Assembly (NCBI GenBank): GCA_036279015.1
Contig: DASUJY010000090.1
Span: forward strand, 1-59,768
From: DATEOR01 sp036279015
Lineage (GTDB): Bacteria > Actinomycetota > Thermoleophilia > Gaiellales > Gaiellaceae
DNA: 59,768 nt
Direction: 5' to 3'
The notes below the pieces were generated by a model that was given only the letters and a program-made list of their open reading frames with translations, was not told the DNA's origin and searched no databases. This document shows positions 1-8,395 of this stretch, piece after piece (positions within the stretch are counted from its first letter, which is position 1; each line of letters opens with the position of its first letter). Made by a program: the position numbers and the translations under genes.

Positions 1-720
1 CTGCCCGAGCTCTGCACCTCCGGATACGTCTTCGAGTCGGCCGAGGAGGCTCGCTCGCTCGCGCAGCCCCCGGACGGGCCCGCGCTTCGGGACTGGGCCG
101 AGGAGGCCGCCAGGGGCGATGCGCTCGTGATCGGCGGCTTCGCCGAGCTCGGGGACGACGGCGCTGTCTACAACTCGGCGGCGCTCGTCTCGTCCGCCGG
201 AACGCTGGCCGTCTATCGCAAGGCCCACCTCTGGGACCGCGAGCAGCTCTGCTTCGAGCCCGGCTCGGAGGCCGCACCCATCCTCGACACGCCGCTCGGG
301 AGGATCGGGCTCGCCGTCTGCTACGACCTCTACTTCCCGGAGCTGACCCGCGGACTCGCACTCTCCGGGGCCGACGTGCTCGTCTTTCCGTCCAACATGC
401 CGCTCTTTCCGCGTCCCGAGGGCGAGCGGCCGGTGGAGATCGCCCTCGTGCAGGCGACCGCGCACGTGAACAGGGTCTGGGTCGTCAACTGCGACCGCGC
501 CGGGCCGGAGCGCGGCGTCGAATGGACGGGCGCCAGCGCGATCGCCGATCCCGACGGCTGGCTGGCCGCCGGCCCGGTCGAAGGCTACGGGGCGGGCATG
601 CTCGTCGCGGACTGCGATCTCACCCGCTCCCGGGACAAGGCGTGGACCGAGCGGAACGACGTCGCCTCCGACCGGCGGCCCGAGCTCTACACGACGGCGG
701 AGCCCGCGAGCGCGCGCTGA
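1..720 (+). CDS. carbon-nitrogen hydrolase (nitrilase superfamily), 5'-truncated
   Basis: The reading frame is open from the first base, so the true start lies upstream; 239 residues remain. All three catalytic residues of the nitrilase superfamily are visible: Glu3 in LPELCTSGY, Lys74 in YRKAHLWD and Cys107 in AVCYDLYFPE. Family members hydrolyse amides, nitriles or N-carbamoyl compounds in the cytoplasm. The substrate cannot be read from the fragment. The 3' end overlaps the convergent flavoenzyme gene by 34 bp, with no terminator between them. The neighbouring acyl-CoA genes suggest the acid product could enter that pathway, which is inference. Confidence 0.9.
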   Translation: MPELCTSGYVFESAEEARSLAQPPDGPALRDWAEEAARGDALVIGGFAELGDDGAVYNSAALVSSAGTLAVYRKAHLWDREQLCFEPGSEAAPILDTPLGRIGLAVCYDLYFPELTRGLALSGADVLVFPSNMPLFPRPEGERPVEIALVQATAHVNRVWVVNCDRAGPERGVEWTGASAIADPDGWLAAGPVEGYGAGMLVADCDLTRSRDKAWTERNDVASDRRPELYTTAEPASAR

Positions 721-2585
721 GCGGCGCGCCTGGCGGCGAGCGTCCCCTCCAGGATCGCCTCCTCGAGCGAGCGCGGCGACAGGCAGTCCCCTGCCTCCTC
801 GACGAGCGGGTGCGAGATCTCGAGGCGCGCGGGGACGCGGCCCAGAGAGAGCACGAGGAGATCGGCAGGCAGCGCGCGCTCGACCTCGGGGGCGAAGAGA
901 TTCCTGAAGAGAACGCTCCCGTCCGAGGCGCCGGCCAGCTCGAGGTGATGCTCGATCCGGATGCCGGCCCGGTAGAAGCGCGCCGCGTAGAGGTTCCGCT
1001 GATACTGGTGCAGGGTCTCTCCGAAGGCGGCCGAGCCGAGCGTGAGGGTGACGTCGTTCCCGGCCTGGTCGAGGAGCTCGGCGCAGTCGAGCCCTGCGGC
1101 GTCGCCGCCCCAGTCGGCGACCACGATCCGCCGTCCATGGGGATGCGAACCGCGCAAGACGTCCCAGGCCTGGAGGACCTCGACGCCGGTCAGTGGGAAC
1201 GACGGCTCGTACGGACGCGCACCGGTCGCCAGGACGACAGCGTCCGCAGCGGGCGCCTCCCCGGCGTCCTCGCCGAGACGGACGTCGGCGCCCGCCAGGA
1301 GGTGCTCGTAGTTGCGGAGCAGGGAGCGGGCGAGCTCCGCATGGCCGGGCGCCGATCCGGCGAGGGCGATCTGACCGCCGAGGCGTCGCTCGCGCTCGAG
1401 CAGCGTGACGTCGTGGCCCGCGGCGAGCGCCTCCGCCGCGGCTGCGAGGCCGGCCGGGCCGCCTCCGACGACGGCGATTCTGAGCTTGCGCGCCGCCCGC
1501 TCGGCCGGCGGGAGCGTGCGCTCCCGCCCGGTGCGCGGATTCTGGGCGCAGACGATCGGGATCCCCGCGTGGTAGTGGGCGATGCAGACGTTGCAGCCGA
1601 TGCAGCGGAGGACGTCTTCCACACGGCCCGCGGCCGCCTTGCGCGGCAGGTCCGGGTCGGTGATGAGAGCGCGCGTCATGCCGACCGCGTCGACGCGCCC
1701 GGCAGCGATCAGCTCCTCCGCCGCGGCCGGATCGACGATGCGGGCCGTCGCGAGGAGCGGCGGGCCGACCCGGAACGCGGCCGTCCGCTCGGCAATCGCG
1801 TTCTCGGCGACGGGCGGCGGCGGCACGATGCCCGTCGAGCCCCGGTAGGTGGAGGAGTCTCCGAGCGTGACGCTCACGTAGTCGACGAGGCCGGCGAGCT
1901 CGGGAGCGACGCTCGCGGCCGCCTCGGAGTCTCCCGAGAGGCGGACGCCGAGCGCGAGGGCGGGAACCGCGTCGCGCACCCGGCGGACGGCATCGAGCAG
2001 GAACGCCGGCCCGAGCGACCACTGGTCTTCGCGGAGGTTGAGGCCGGGCGTGAAGAACTGGGCGAAGAGGTAGCCGTGGGCTGCCGAGAGCTCGACGCCG
2101 TCGAGACCGCCTTCGGCGGCGAGCCGGGCCGAACGGGCGTAGCCGTCGAGGAGCGACTCGATCTCCTCCGCCTCGAGCGCCCGCGGCTCGACGTGGAAGC
2201 GCTGGCTGGGCACGGCCGAGGGTGCGACCGCGGCCGGGCGGGGAGGCGCGGCGATGAGCTCCCGCCCGCCGTGGAAGAGCTGGACGAAAAGGCGAGTGCC
2301 ATTGCGCTGCACCGCCTCGGCGGTGCGCCGATAGCCGGGGACGATCTCCTCCCGGTAGCCCGCGAGCGTGTGCGGGGTCAGGCGCCCGGACTCGTGCACC
2401 GCCGTCGCCTCGAGGACGATCAAGCCGGTGCCGCCGGCCGCCCGCGCCTCGTGGTAGGCGACGAAGTCGTCCGTCGGGAGGTGGTCGTGGACGAGCGTCG
2501 TCTGGTGCGCCGTCGAGACGATGCGGTTCGGGAGCTCGACCGGCCCGAGCGCGAGCGGGCTCAGGAGCCGGGAGAGCTCAGGCAC
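687..2585 (-). CDS. NADH:flavin oxidoreductase / 2,4-dienoyl-CoA reductase-like iron-sulfur flavoenzyme
   Basis: This 632-residue protein has the FadH layout. The N-terminal old-yellow-enzyme TIM barrel (about 1-320) carries AAHGYLFAQFF with Tyr172. A four-cysteine [4Fe-4S] segment follows (Cys328, 331, 334, 346 in CIGCNVC...VC), then an FAD/NAD(P) domain starting at VVGGGPAGLAA (about 372). Relatives reduce conjugated C=C bonds of dienoyl-CoA or enones with NAD(P)H. The ATG overlaps the stop of the upstream thioesterase by 8 bp, so the two are translationally coupled. A role in unsaturated acyl-CoA degradation fits the flanking crotonase and synthetase genes, but the substrate is not shown by the sequence. 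Confidence 0.9.
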   Translation of the reverse strand: MPELSRLLSPLALGPVELPNRIVSTAHQTTLVHDHLPTDDFVAYHEARAAGGTGLIVLEATAVHESGRLTPHTLAGYREEIVPGYRRTAEAVQRNGTRLFVQLFHGGRELIAAPPRPAAVAPSAVPSQRFHVEPRALEAEEIESLLDGYARSARLAAEGGLDGVELSAAHGYLFAQFFTPGLNLREDQWSLGPAFLLDAVRRVRDAVPALALGVRLSGDSEAAASVAPELAGLVDYVSVTLGDSSTYRGSTGIVPPPPVAENAIAERTAAFRVGPPLLATARIVDPAAAEELIAAGRVDAVGMTRALITDPDLPRKAAAGRVEDVLRCIGCNVCIAHYHAGIPIVCAQNPRTGRERTLPPAERAARKLRIAVVGGGPAGLAAAAEALAAGHDVTLLERERRLGGQIALAGSAPGHAELARSLLRNYEHLLAGADVRLGEDAGEAPAADAVVLATGARPYEPSFPLTGVEVLQAWDVLRGSHPHGRRIVVADWGGDAAGLDCAELLDQAGNDVTLTLGSAAFGETLHQYQRNLYAARFYRAGIRIEHHLELAGASDGSVLFRNLFAPEVERALPADLLVLSLGRVPARLEISHPLVEEAGDCLSPRSLEEAILEGTLAARRAAQRALAGSAVV

Positions 2586-2976
2586 CGTCGAGCTCGCGCT
2601 CGAGGGCGGCGCGCTCGGGGTCGCTGAGCGGCCGTGAGCGCCCGCTCGAAGGGTCGCGGGCGACGAGGACGGCTTCCGCCTCGGCCGCGAGCTCTCCCGC
2701 GGCGGTGACGATCTCCTCCCTCGTCGTCAGGCTCGAGGTGCCGATCCTCGTCAACCGGAGGCGCGCGACGACCGCGTCGTCGTCCTGCGTCAGCTCGCGC
2801 CGGAAGTCGATGGCCACGCGCGCGGTCACGTAGCCCCAGGAGTCGCCGAACTCGCCGAGTGCCCGCTCGAGCCACTCGTCGCGGACCTCCTCGAGGTAGG
2901 TGAGGTAGACCGCGTTGTTCACGTGGCCGTAGGCGTCCTGGTCGCGCCAGCGGATCTCGATCTGCTTCTCGTGCAC
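2578..2976 (-). CDS. acyl-CoA thioesterase, 4HBT hotdog fold
   Basis: This 132-residue single hotdog domain carries the YbgC/4-hydroxybenzoyl-CoA thioesterase signature near the N terminus (RWRDQDAYGHVNNAVYLTY). The catalytic acid is the Asp in RDQDAYGHV. Such enzymes hydrolyse acyl-CoA or acyl-ACP to free acid. The start is GTG at 2976, preceded on the minus strand by a GGGAGGGAG Shine-Dalgarno. It is the first gene of a two-gene unit with the flavoenzyme. A paralogue with the same HVNNAVYLTY segment lies at 37315-37746. Confidence 0.9.
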   Translation of the reverse strand: MHEKQIEIRWRDQDAYGHVNNAVYLTYLEEVRDEWLERALGEFGDSWGYVTARVAIDFRRELTQDDDAVVARLRLTRIGTSSLTTREEIVTAAGELAAEAEAVLVARDPSSGRSRPLSDPERAALERELDGA

Positions 2977-3014
2977 GCTCCCTCCCGGGTCGGAGAGGAT
3001 GGTAAGAGCCCCCG

Positions 3015-5027
3015 GTGGCCGATCACAACCGCGTCCGTCCGCTTCTTTTCCCGCGCTCCGTCGCGATCGTCGGCGCGTCGCCGCGGAACGGCCGTGTCGT
3101 GGACGAGGTCGTCCGCTCCGGGATGCCTGCGTGGGGCGTCCATCCGACGCGCGACGAGGTGCTCCGTCTCGAGTGCTTCCCGACCGTCGCCGCGCTGCCC
3201 GAGACGCCCGAGCTGGCCGCGCTCCTCGTCGGGCACGAACGGGTCGAGCAGGCCTTCGAGGACGCGCTCGCGGCGGGCGTCCGCGCGTTCTTCGTCCCCG
3301 GGCTCGGGAGCGAGGCCGGCGCGGCCGGGCCGGAGATCGCGCGCCGGATCGCCGCGCGGGCCCGGGAGACGGACGCAGTGCTGCTCGGCCCGAACTGCAT
3401 GGGAGTCGCGGTCGCGGCCGGCTTCTCGCTCTGGATCGGAACGGTGCCGGAGACGTTTCGTCCCGGGCGCGTCTCGGTCCTCTCGCAGTCGGGCTCGGTC
3501 GGAGAGGCGCTCCTCGGAATCGGGCCGCGCGTCGGCTTCCGCTCCGTCGTCTCCTCGGGCGGCGAGGCCGTCACCGATGCCGCCGACTTCCTCGGCTTCT
3601 TCGCGGCGGACGAGGGCACCGGCGCGGTCGGCCTCTTCCTCGAGAGCGTCCGCCGTCCCGGGGAGTTCGCGGCGGGGCTCGCCCTCTGCGCCGAGGCCGG
3701 CAAGCCCGTCGTCTGCCTGAAGGTGGGCCGCTCGCAGGCGGCCGCGCGCGCCGCGCTCGCGCACACCGGCGCCGTCGTCGGCTCCGAGCGGGCCTTCTCA
3801 GCCCTGCTGCGGCGGCACGGGGCGATCGAGGTCGCCGACTTCCCCGACCTCGTCGAGACGCTGGAGGTGCTGGGCCGCTCGCGGAGGCCGCGCGGCCGGC
3901 GGATCGCCGCCGTGTCCGAGTCCGGAGGCGAGGGCGCGCTCCTCGCCGACCACGCGGAGGCAGCCGGCATCCCGTTCGAGCCGCTCCCCGAGGCCGTCGC
4001 CGCCGAGCTCGGCGAGCGCTTCTCCAATTACCTCGCCCCCGGTAACCCGCTGGACGCCTGGGCCATCGACGAGGCGGAGCTCGTCTTCCCCGGCTCGCTC
4101 GAGATCCTCGTGCGCTCGGGCGCCTTCGACGTTCTCGTCGCGCAGGCCGACCAGTCCCAGTTCCGCGGCGAGGAGGAGCACGAGTGGTGCTTCATGATCG
4201 TGAAGGCCCTCGCCGAGGCGACCGCGGGCACCGACGTCTTCCCCGCGGTCGTCACCGTCTCCGTCGTCGATCCGCGCCCGGAGGTGGCGGAATACGCGCT
4301 GGCGCACGACGTCGCGCTCCTTCGCGGTCCCGGCGCCGCGATGCGCGCCCTCGCCGCGGCGGCGCGGTTGCGCCCCGTCGCCGCTCCCGCGCCCACGGAG
4401 CGGATCGACGTGGGCGACCTCCTCTCGGACGGCGCTCTCGCGGAGTTCGAGTCGGCGCTGGTGCTCGAGCGGTACGGCGTCCCGGTCGTTCCCCGCCTGC
4501 GGGCCTCGTCGGCCGCCGAGGCCGCAGAGGCCGCCGCCCGGCTTGGCTTCCCGGTCGTCGTCAAGGTCGACGGCCCGGCGCACAAGGCCGCCCAGAACGG
4601 CGTCGTCCTCGGGCTCGCGGACGCCGAGGCGGTGCGCGCCGCGGCCGAGCGGCTCGGCGGCAGCGTGCTCGTCGCGCGCCAGGCCGAGGGCGGGGCCGAG
4701 GCCTTCTGCGGCATGACCCGGGATCCCGACTACGGGCCCGTGCTAGCGGTGGGGCCGGGCGGGCGTGCGGTGGAGTCGCTCTCGCTCGCTGCGGTCACGC
4801 TTGCGCCACTCGGCGAAGAGGAGGCGCGCGAGCTAGTGGCGGAAGCTCCCGGGCTCGCGCCGAGCGCGCCCGCGGCTCGCGCCCTCGCGCGGACGCTCAT
4901 CGCGCTCGGCCGGATCGCGCTCGACCACCCGCGGGTCGCGGCCGTGGACGTGAACCCGCTCATCCTGGGCGCGGACGGCGCGGTCGCCGTCGACGCCCTC
5001 GTCGTCGTCGAAGGAGGAGGAACCTGA
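3015..5027 (+). CDS. acyl-CoA synthetase (ADP-forming), CoA-binding/ligase/ATP-grasp
   Basis: This 670-residue single-chain NDP-forming acyl-CoA synthetase of the Acs/Pat family converts a carboxylate, CoA and ATP to acyl-CoA, ADP and phosphate. The N-terminal CoA-binding Rossmann domain starts FPRSVAIVGASPRNG, and LLGPNCMG lies near residue 128. The ligase domain carries the phospho-His in ALAHTGAVVG (His250). The C-terminal ATP-grasp part (from about 465) contains VVKVDGPAHKAA. The start is GTG 3015. It is the first gene of a four-gene operon: its TGA is followed directly by the GTG of the enoyl-CoA hydratase gene, with GGAGGAGG just before its own stop as the Shine-Dalgarno for that gene. 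Confidence 0.92.
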   Translation: MADHNRVRPLLFPRSVAIVGASPRNGRVVDEVVRSGMPAWGVHPTRDEVLRLECFPTVAALPETPELAALLVGHERVEQAFEDALAAGVRAFFVPGLGSEAGAAGPEIARRIAARARETDAVLLGPNCMGVAVAAGFSLWIGTVPETFRPGRVSVLSQSGSVGEALLGIGPRVGFRSVVSSGGEAVTDAADFLGFFAADEGTGAVGLFLESVRRPGEFAAGLALCAEAGKPVVCLKVGRSQAAARAALAHTGAVVGSERAFSALLRRHGAIEVADFPDLVETLEVLGRSRRPRGRRIAAVSESGGEGALLADHAEAAGIPFEPLPEAVAAELGERFSNYLAPGNPLDAWAIDEAELVFPGSLEILVRSGAFDVLVAQADQSQFRGEEEHEWCFMIVKALAEATAGTDVFPAVVTVSVVDPRPEVAEYALAHDVALLRGPGAAMRALAAAARLRPVAAPAPTERIDVGDLLSDGALAEFESALVLERYGVPVVPRLRASSAAEAAEAAARLGFPVVVKVDGPAHKAAQNGVVLGLADAEAVRAAAERLGGSVLVARQAEGGAEAFCGMTRDPDYGPVLAVGPGGRAVESLSLAAVTLAPLGEEEARELVAEAPGLAPSAPAARALARTLIALGRIALDHPRVAAVDVNPLILGADGAVAVDALVVVEGGGT

Positions 5028-5843
5028 GTGTCGGAAGTCGTTCTCTACGAGCGCCGCGGCCCCGCGGCCTGGGTGACGCTCAACCGTCCCGACAAGCTGA
5101 ACGCGATCAGCTCCGAGGTCGTCACGCGCCTCCGCGAGTGCTGGCGGGAGGCGGACGGGGACGACGAGGTCAAGGTGGTCGTCCTCACCGGTGCCGGGCG
5201 CGCCTTCTCGGCGGGCTACGACATCGCCGAGGAGGTCGAGATGGAGATCACCGGCCCGGAGCGCTGGCACGACGTCCTGCGGGAGGACGTCGACCTGACG
5301 ATGGAGCTCTGGTCGCTCTCGAAGCCGACGATCGCGGCGGTACGTGGCTGGTGCCTCGCCGGCGCGTGCGAGCTCGCGATGGCCTGCGACCTCGTCGTCG
5401 CGGCCGACGACGCCCAGTTCGGGGAGCCGGAGATCCGGTACGGCTCGGGCCCTGTGACCCTCCTGATGCCGTTCGTGCTCGGGCAGAAGAAGACGAACGA
5501 GCTCCTCTTCACGGGCGACGCGATCGCGGCCACCGAGGCCGAGCGCCTCGGGCTCGTGAACGCCGTCGTCGCGCCGGACGCGCTCGAGGACGCGGTCGCA
5601 GCGCTCGTCGCGAAGATCGCGCCCACCCCGCTTCCCGTCCTGCGCCTGACGAAGCAGGCGCTCGTCCGGGCCCAGGAGGCGATGGGAATCCGCGCCGCCG
5701 TGGGCGCGAACCTCGATCTCTCCGCGATCCTGAACGCTGCGGAGACGCCCGAGCAGCAGGAGTTCGACCGGATCGCGGCAGAGGAGGGCCTCAAGGCAGC
5801 CTTCGCCTGGCGGGACTCCCGCTACGGGGAAGGGCTCGCGTGA
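5028..5843 (+). CDS. enoyl-CoA hydratase/isomerase (crotonase) family protein
   Basis: This 271-residue crotonase has the first oxyanion-hole loop at GAGRAFSAGYDI and the second at RGWCLAGACEL. The position that is usually a catalytic Glu falls in GEPEIRYGSG. It probably hydrates or isomerises an enoyl-CoA made by the upstream synthetase. The GTG start abuts the preceding stop codon. Its TGA is overlapped by the GTG of the next gene (GTGA), so translation is likely coupled along the operon. The family also contains CoA hydrolases and decarboxylases, so the exact reaction is open. Confidence 0.9.
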   Translation: MSEVVLYERRGPAAWVTLNRPDKLNAISSEVVTRLRECWREADGDDEVKVVVLTGAGRAFSAGYDIAEEVEMEITGPERWHDVLREDVDLTMELWSLSKPTIAAVRGWCLAGACELAMACDLVVAADDAQFGEPEIRYGSGPVTLLMPFVLGQKKTNELLFTGDAIAATEAERLGLVNAVVAPDALEDAVAALVAKIAPTPLPVLRLTKQALVRAQEAMGIRAAVGANLDLSAILNAAETPEQQEFDRIAAEEGLKAAFAWRDSRYGEGLA

Positions 5844-6769
5844 GGGTGCTCGTCGCCGATCCGGCCTACTCCCTCGAGACCATCCGCGAGATCGTCGGCG
5901 AACTCGCCGCGGTCGAGGAGTCCGCCTCGCCGTGGGAGGGAGAGGACGTCGCCGGCCTCCTCGTCGGGCCGGACCAGCCGGTTGGCGCCGACGACCTCGC
6001 CCGGCTTCCCGGCCTGCGCGTCGTCGCCACGTGCAGCGTCGGCTACGACCACGTCGACGTCGAGGCCGCCTCCGGCCGGGGCGTCTGGGTCTGCAACGTG
6101 CCGGACTACTGCGTCGAGGAGATGGCCGACAGCTCGCTCGCGCTCCTCCTCGCACTCGTCCGCGGCGTGGTCGCGCTCGACAGGGGCGTGCGGGAAGGCG
6201 GGTGGGACCACGCCGTCGCCGGGCCCCTTCGCACCTTCCGCGGCACGAGGCTCGCGGTCGTCGGCTTCGGCCGGATCGGCCGAGAGCTCGCGTCGCGCGC
6301 GCTCGCGCTCGGGTTCGAGGTCTGGGGAGTCGATCCGCACGTGCCGGCCGAGGCGATCGCCGCAACCGGCGCGCGTCCGGCGGCGCTCGACGAGGCTCTC
6401 CCGGAGTGCGACGCGTTCTCCCTTCACTCGCTGCTGACGCCCGAGACGCGCGGGCTGATCGGAGCCGCCGAGATCGCCCGCATGCGCCGCGGCGCGCTCC
6501 TCGTCGACACGGCCCGCGCGGCGCTCGTCGACTTCGACGCTGTGCTCGACGCTCTCGACTCCGGGCAGCTCGGCGGCGCCGCCTTCGACGTCCTCCCGGT
6601 CGAGCCGCCGACTCCGGAGGCGCCGGCGCCGGAGCGTCCGACCCTGATCGTCAACCCGCATGCCGCCTGGTACAGCCCCGCGACGGAGCACGAGGCCTAC
6701 CGCCGCCCCGCGGTCGCCGTGCGCGAGGCGCTCGAGGGCCGCCGTCCGTCGGATGCGGTCTCGCTGTGA
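5840..6769 (+). CDS. D-2-hydroxyacid dehydrogenase (NAD-dependent)
   Basis: The 309-residue protein starts at GTG 5840, inside a GTGA overlap with the crotonase stop; upstream in-frame sequence is a shadow of other genes. The NAD-binding Rossmann motif VVGFGRIGREL lies near residue 142. Candidate catalytic residues are Arg226 (VDTARAALVDF), the Glu in FDVLPVEPP, and His274 (VNPHAAWYSP). Members oxidise D-2-hydroxyacids or reduce 2-oxoacids. It is embedded in the acyl-CoA operon between a crotonase and an SDR, so the substrate may be an intermediate of the same pathway (inference). Confidence 0.9.
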   Translation: MRVLVADPAYSLETIREIVGELAAVEESASPWEGEDVAGLLVGPDQPVGADDLARLPGLRVVATCSVGYDHVDVEAASGRGVWVCNVPDYCVEEMADSSLALLLALVRGVVALDRGVREGGWDHAVAGPLRTFRGTRLAVVGFGRIGRELASRALALGFEVWGVDPHVPAEAIAATGARPAALDEALPECDAFSLHSLLTPETRGLIGAAEIARMRRGALLVDTARAALVDFDAVLDALDSGQLGGAAFDVLPVEPPTPEAPAPERPTLIVNPHAAWYSPATEHEAYRRPAVAVREALEGRRPSDAVSL

Positions 6770-7527
6770 CGGGCTTTCGCTCCCCGCTCGCTACGGACGC
6801 CAACGAGGGCAAGGTCGCGCTCGTCACGGGCGGCGGGACCGGAATCGGCCGCGCCGTCGCGCGCGAGCTCGTCCGGACGGGCGCCCGCGTCGCGATCTGC
6901 GGCCGGCGCCCGGAGCCGCTCGCGGCGGTCGAGGGCGAGCTCGGCGCGGACTGCCTCGCCGTGCCTGCCGACATCCGCGAGCCGGACCAGGTCGCCCGGC
7001 TCGTCGAGCGCACGCTCGAGCGCTTCGGCCGGATCGACGCGCTCGTCAACAACGCGGGCGGCCAGTTCCTCGCGCCGGCCGAGGAGATCTCGCTCAAGGG
7101 CTGGCGCGCCGTGCACCGGCTGGCGGTCGACGCCGCCTGGGACCTCACCCGCCTCGTCGCCGAGCGCTCCATGATCCCGAACCGCGGCGGCGTGGTCGTC
7201 TTCATCGGCTTCAGCCCGAGGCGCGGCATGGCGGAGATGGCGCACGCCGCGGCGGCGCGGGCCGCGCTCGAGAACCTGGCGGGAAGCCTCGCGCTCGAAT
7301 GGAGCTCGCACGGCATCCGCACGGTCTGCGTGGCGCTCGGCAACATCGCGAGCGAGGGGCTCGACGGCTACGGGGCCGAGCGTGTGGCGGAGTGGGAGGC
7401 CGAGGTGCCGCTCGGTCGGCTCGGGACCCCCGAGGAGGCGGCCGCGCTGATCGCCTTCCTCGTCTCGCCGGGGGGTAGCTACGTGACCGGGACGACCGTC
7501 GTCATGGACGGCGGCCTCGACGTGTGA
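6766..7527 (+). CDS. short-chain dehydrogenase/reductase, atypical active site
   Basis: The 253-residue SDR starts at GTG 6766 in a GTGA overlap. The cofactor motif TGGGTGIGRA and the NNAG motif (LVNNAGGQF) are intact. The usual Tyr-x3-Lys pair is not recognisable: the segment reads GMAEMAHAAAARAALENL, with His where Tyr is expected and Arg near the Lys position. This resembles the 2,4-dienoyl-CoA reductase-type SDR branch, which also lacks the catalytic Tyr. It is the last gene of the + strand acyl-CoA operon and overlaps the convergent crotonase gene by 26 bp. Confidence 0.88.
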   Translation: MTGFRSPLATDANEGKVALVTGGGTGIGRAVARELVRTGARVAICGRRPEPLAAVEGELGADCLAVPADIREPDQVARLVERTLERFGRIDALVNNAGGQFLAPAEEISLKGWRAVHRLAVDAAWDLTRLVAERSMIPNRGGVVVFIGFSPRRGMAEMAHAAAARAALENLAGSLALEWSSHGIRTVCVALGNIASEGLDGYGAERVAEWEAEVPLGRLGTPEEAAALIAFLVSPGGSYVTGTTVVMDGGLDV

Positions 7528-8272
7528 ATTCGTCGACAGCGGTCTCTGCCTCGTCGGTCTGGGCGAGCGCCGCGTAGGCGAGCCGCTCGATCAGCATCCC
7601 GGCCTCCCGGGAGGCCTCAGGCATCAGGTCGGCGGCGCGCTTGGTCGTCTCGACCGCCAGGGGCGGCAGCTTGGCGAGCTCCCCCGCCAGCTCGAGGGCG
7701 CGGTCGAGCGCCTTCCCGGCCGGGACGACCTCGGTCACGAGCCCGAGCGCCCGCGCCTCCTCGGCGTCGAAGCGCCGCCGCAGGAGCATGAGCTCCTTGG
7801 CCCGCGCGGGGCCGACCATGCGGACGAGCCGGTGCGTCCCGCCGGAGCTCGGGAGGATGCCGAGCTCGACCTCGGGCAGGCCGAAGGCCGCCGTCTCGTC
7901 GGCGACCCGGAAGTCCGTGGCGAGCGCGAGCTCGAGCCCGCCGCCGAGACACCAGCCGTGGATCGCCGAGATGGTCGGCATCGGGAGTGCGGCGATGCGC
8001 TCGTAGACGTCTCCGGTCTCGGCGTAGTAGCGCGCGATCGCCGCCGGGTCCTGGTCGCGGAACTCGTTGATGTCCGCGCCGGCCGAGAACGCCTTGCCCG
8101 CCCCGGTGAAGACGAGGCAGCGGCAAGAGCCGACCTCCTCGCCCCGGATGACCTCGAGGAGCTCGCGCTCGAGCGCGGTCGAGAGGGCGTTCAGCTTCGC
8201 CTCGCGGCGCAGCGTGACGAGCGCGACCGCCTCCTCGCGGCGCACTTCGATCAGGGCGCGATCCGGCTTCAC
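7502..8272 (-). CDS. enoyl-CoA hydratase
   Basis: This 256-residue crotonase fits the canonical hydratase pattern better than its neighbour at 5028. The oxyanion-hole loops are GAGKAFSAGADI and HGWCLGGGLELA, and FGLPEVELGILPSSGG carries the usual second catalytic Glu region. It catalyses syn-hydration of enoyl-CoA in beta-oxidation-like pathways. GTG 8272 lies 6 nt downstream of a TAGATT -10 box on the minus strand, suggesting its own leaderless transcript. Its 3' end overlaps the SDR gene tail to tail. Confidence 0.93.
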   Translation of the reverse strand: MKPDRALIEVRREEAVALVTLRREAKLNALSTALERELLEVIRGEEVGSCRCLVFTGAGKAFSAGADINEFRDQDPAAIARYYAETGDVYERIAALPMPTISAIHGWCLGGGLELALATDFRVADETAAFGLPEVELGILPSSGGTHRLVRMVGPARAKELMLLRRRFDAEEARALGLVTEVVPAGKALDRALELAGELAKLPPLAVETTKRAADLMPEASREAGMLIERLAYAALAQTDEAETAVDEFTRRGRRP

Positions 8273-8284
8273 ATGCGGAATCTA
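8273..8284 (-). promoter_or_regulatory. leaderless -10 box for enoyl-CoA hydratase
   Basis: On the minus strand, TAGATT (8284-8279) is followed by exactly 6 nt and then GTG 8272. No Shine-Dalgarno lies between, so the mRNA probably begins at the start codon. Confidence 0.5.
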
Positions 8285-8311
8285 GAGGAACACGATGGAA
8301 CGGCCAAACTC

Positions 8312-8340
8312 TTGACTGCCCGCTCGCGGTTCTCTTCAAT
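8312..8340 (+). promoter_or_regulatory. sigma-70-type promoter for polyamine-type ABC operon
   Basis: TTGACT (8312-8317), a 17-bp spacer and TTCAAT (8335-8340) match a vegetative promoter. The leader then carries AAGGAGG just upstream of ATG 8396, so this unit is leadered, unlike many others in the window. Confidence 0.5.
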
Positions 8341-8395
8341 GGGCCGATCTTCGCCGAGGGCGTTGGCGGCGGCGCATTCCCCCAAGGAGGTTGGC

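Noticed and set aside
522..2627. 701-residue open frame opposite the flavoenzyme gene
   Set aside because: Arg/Gly-rich shadow of a high-G+C gene. The opposite strand encodes a complete FadH-like protein with all motifs.
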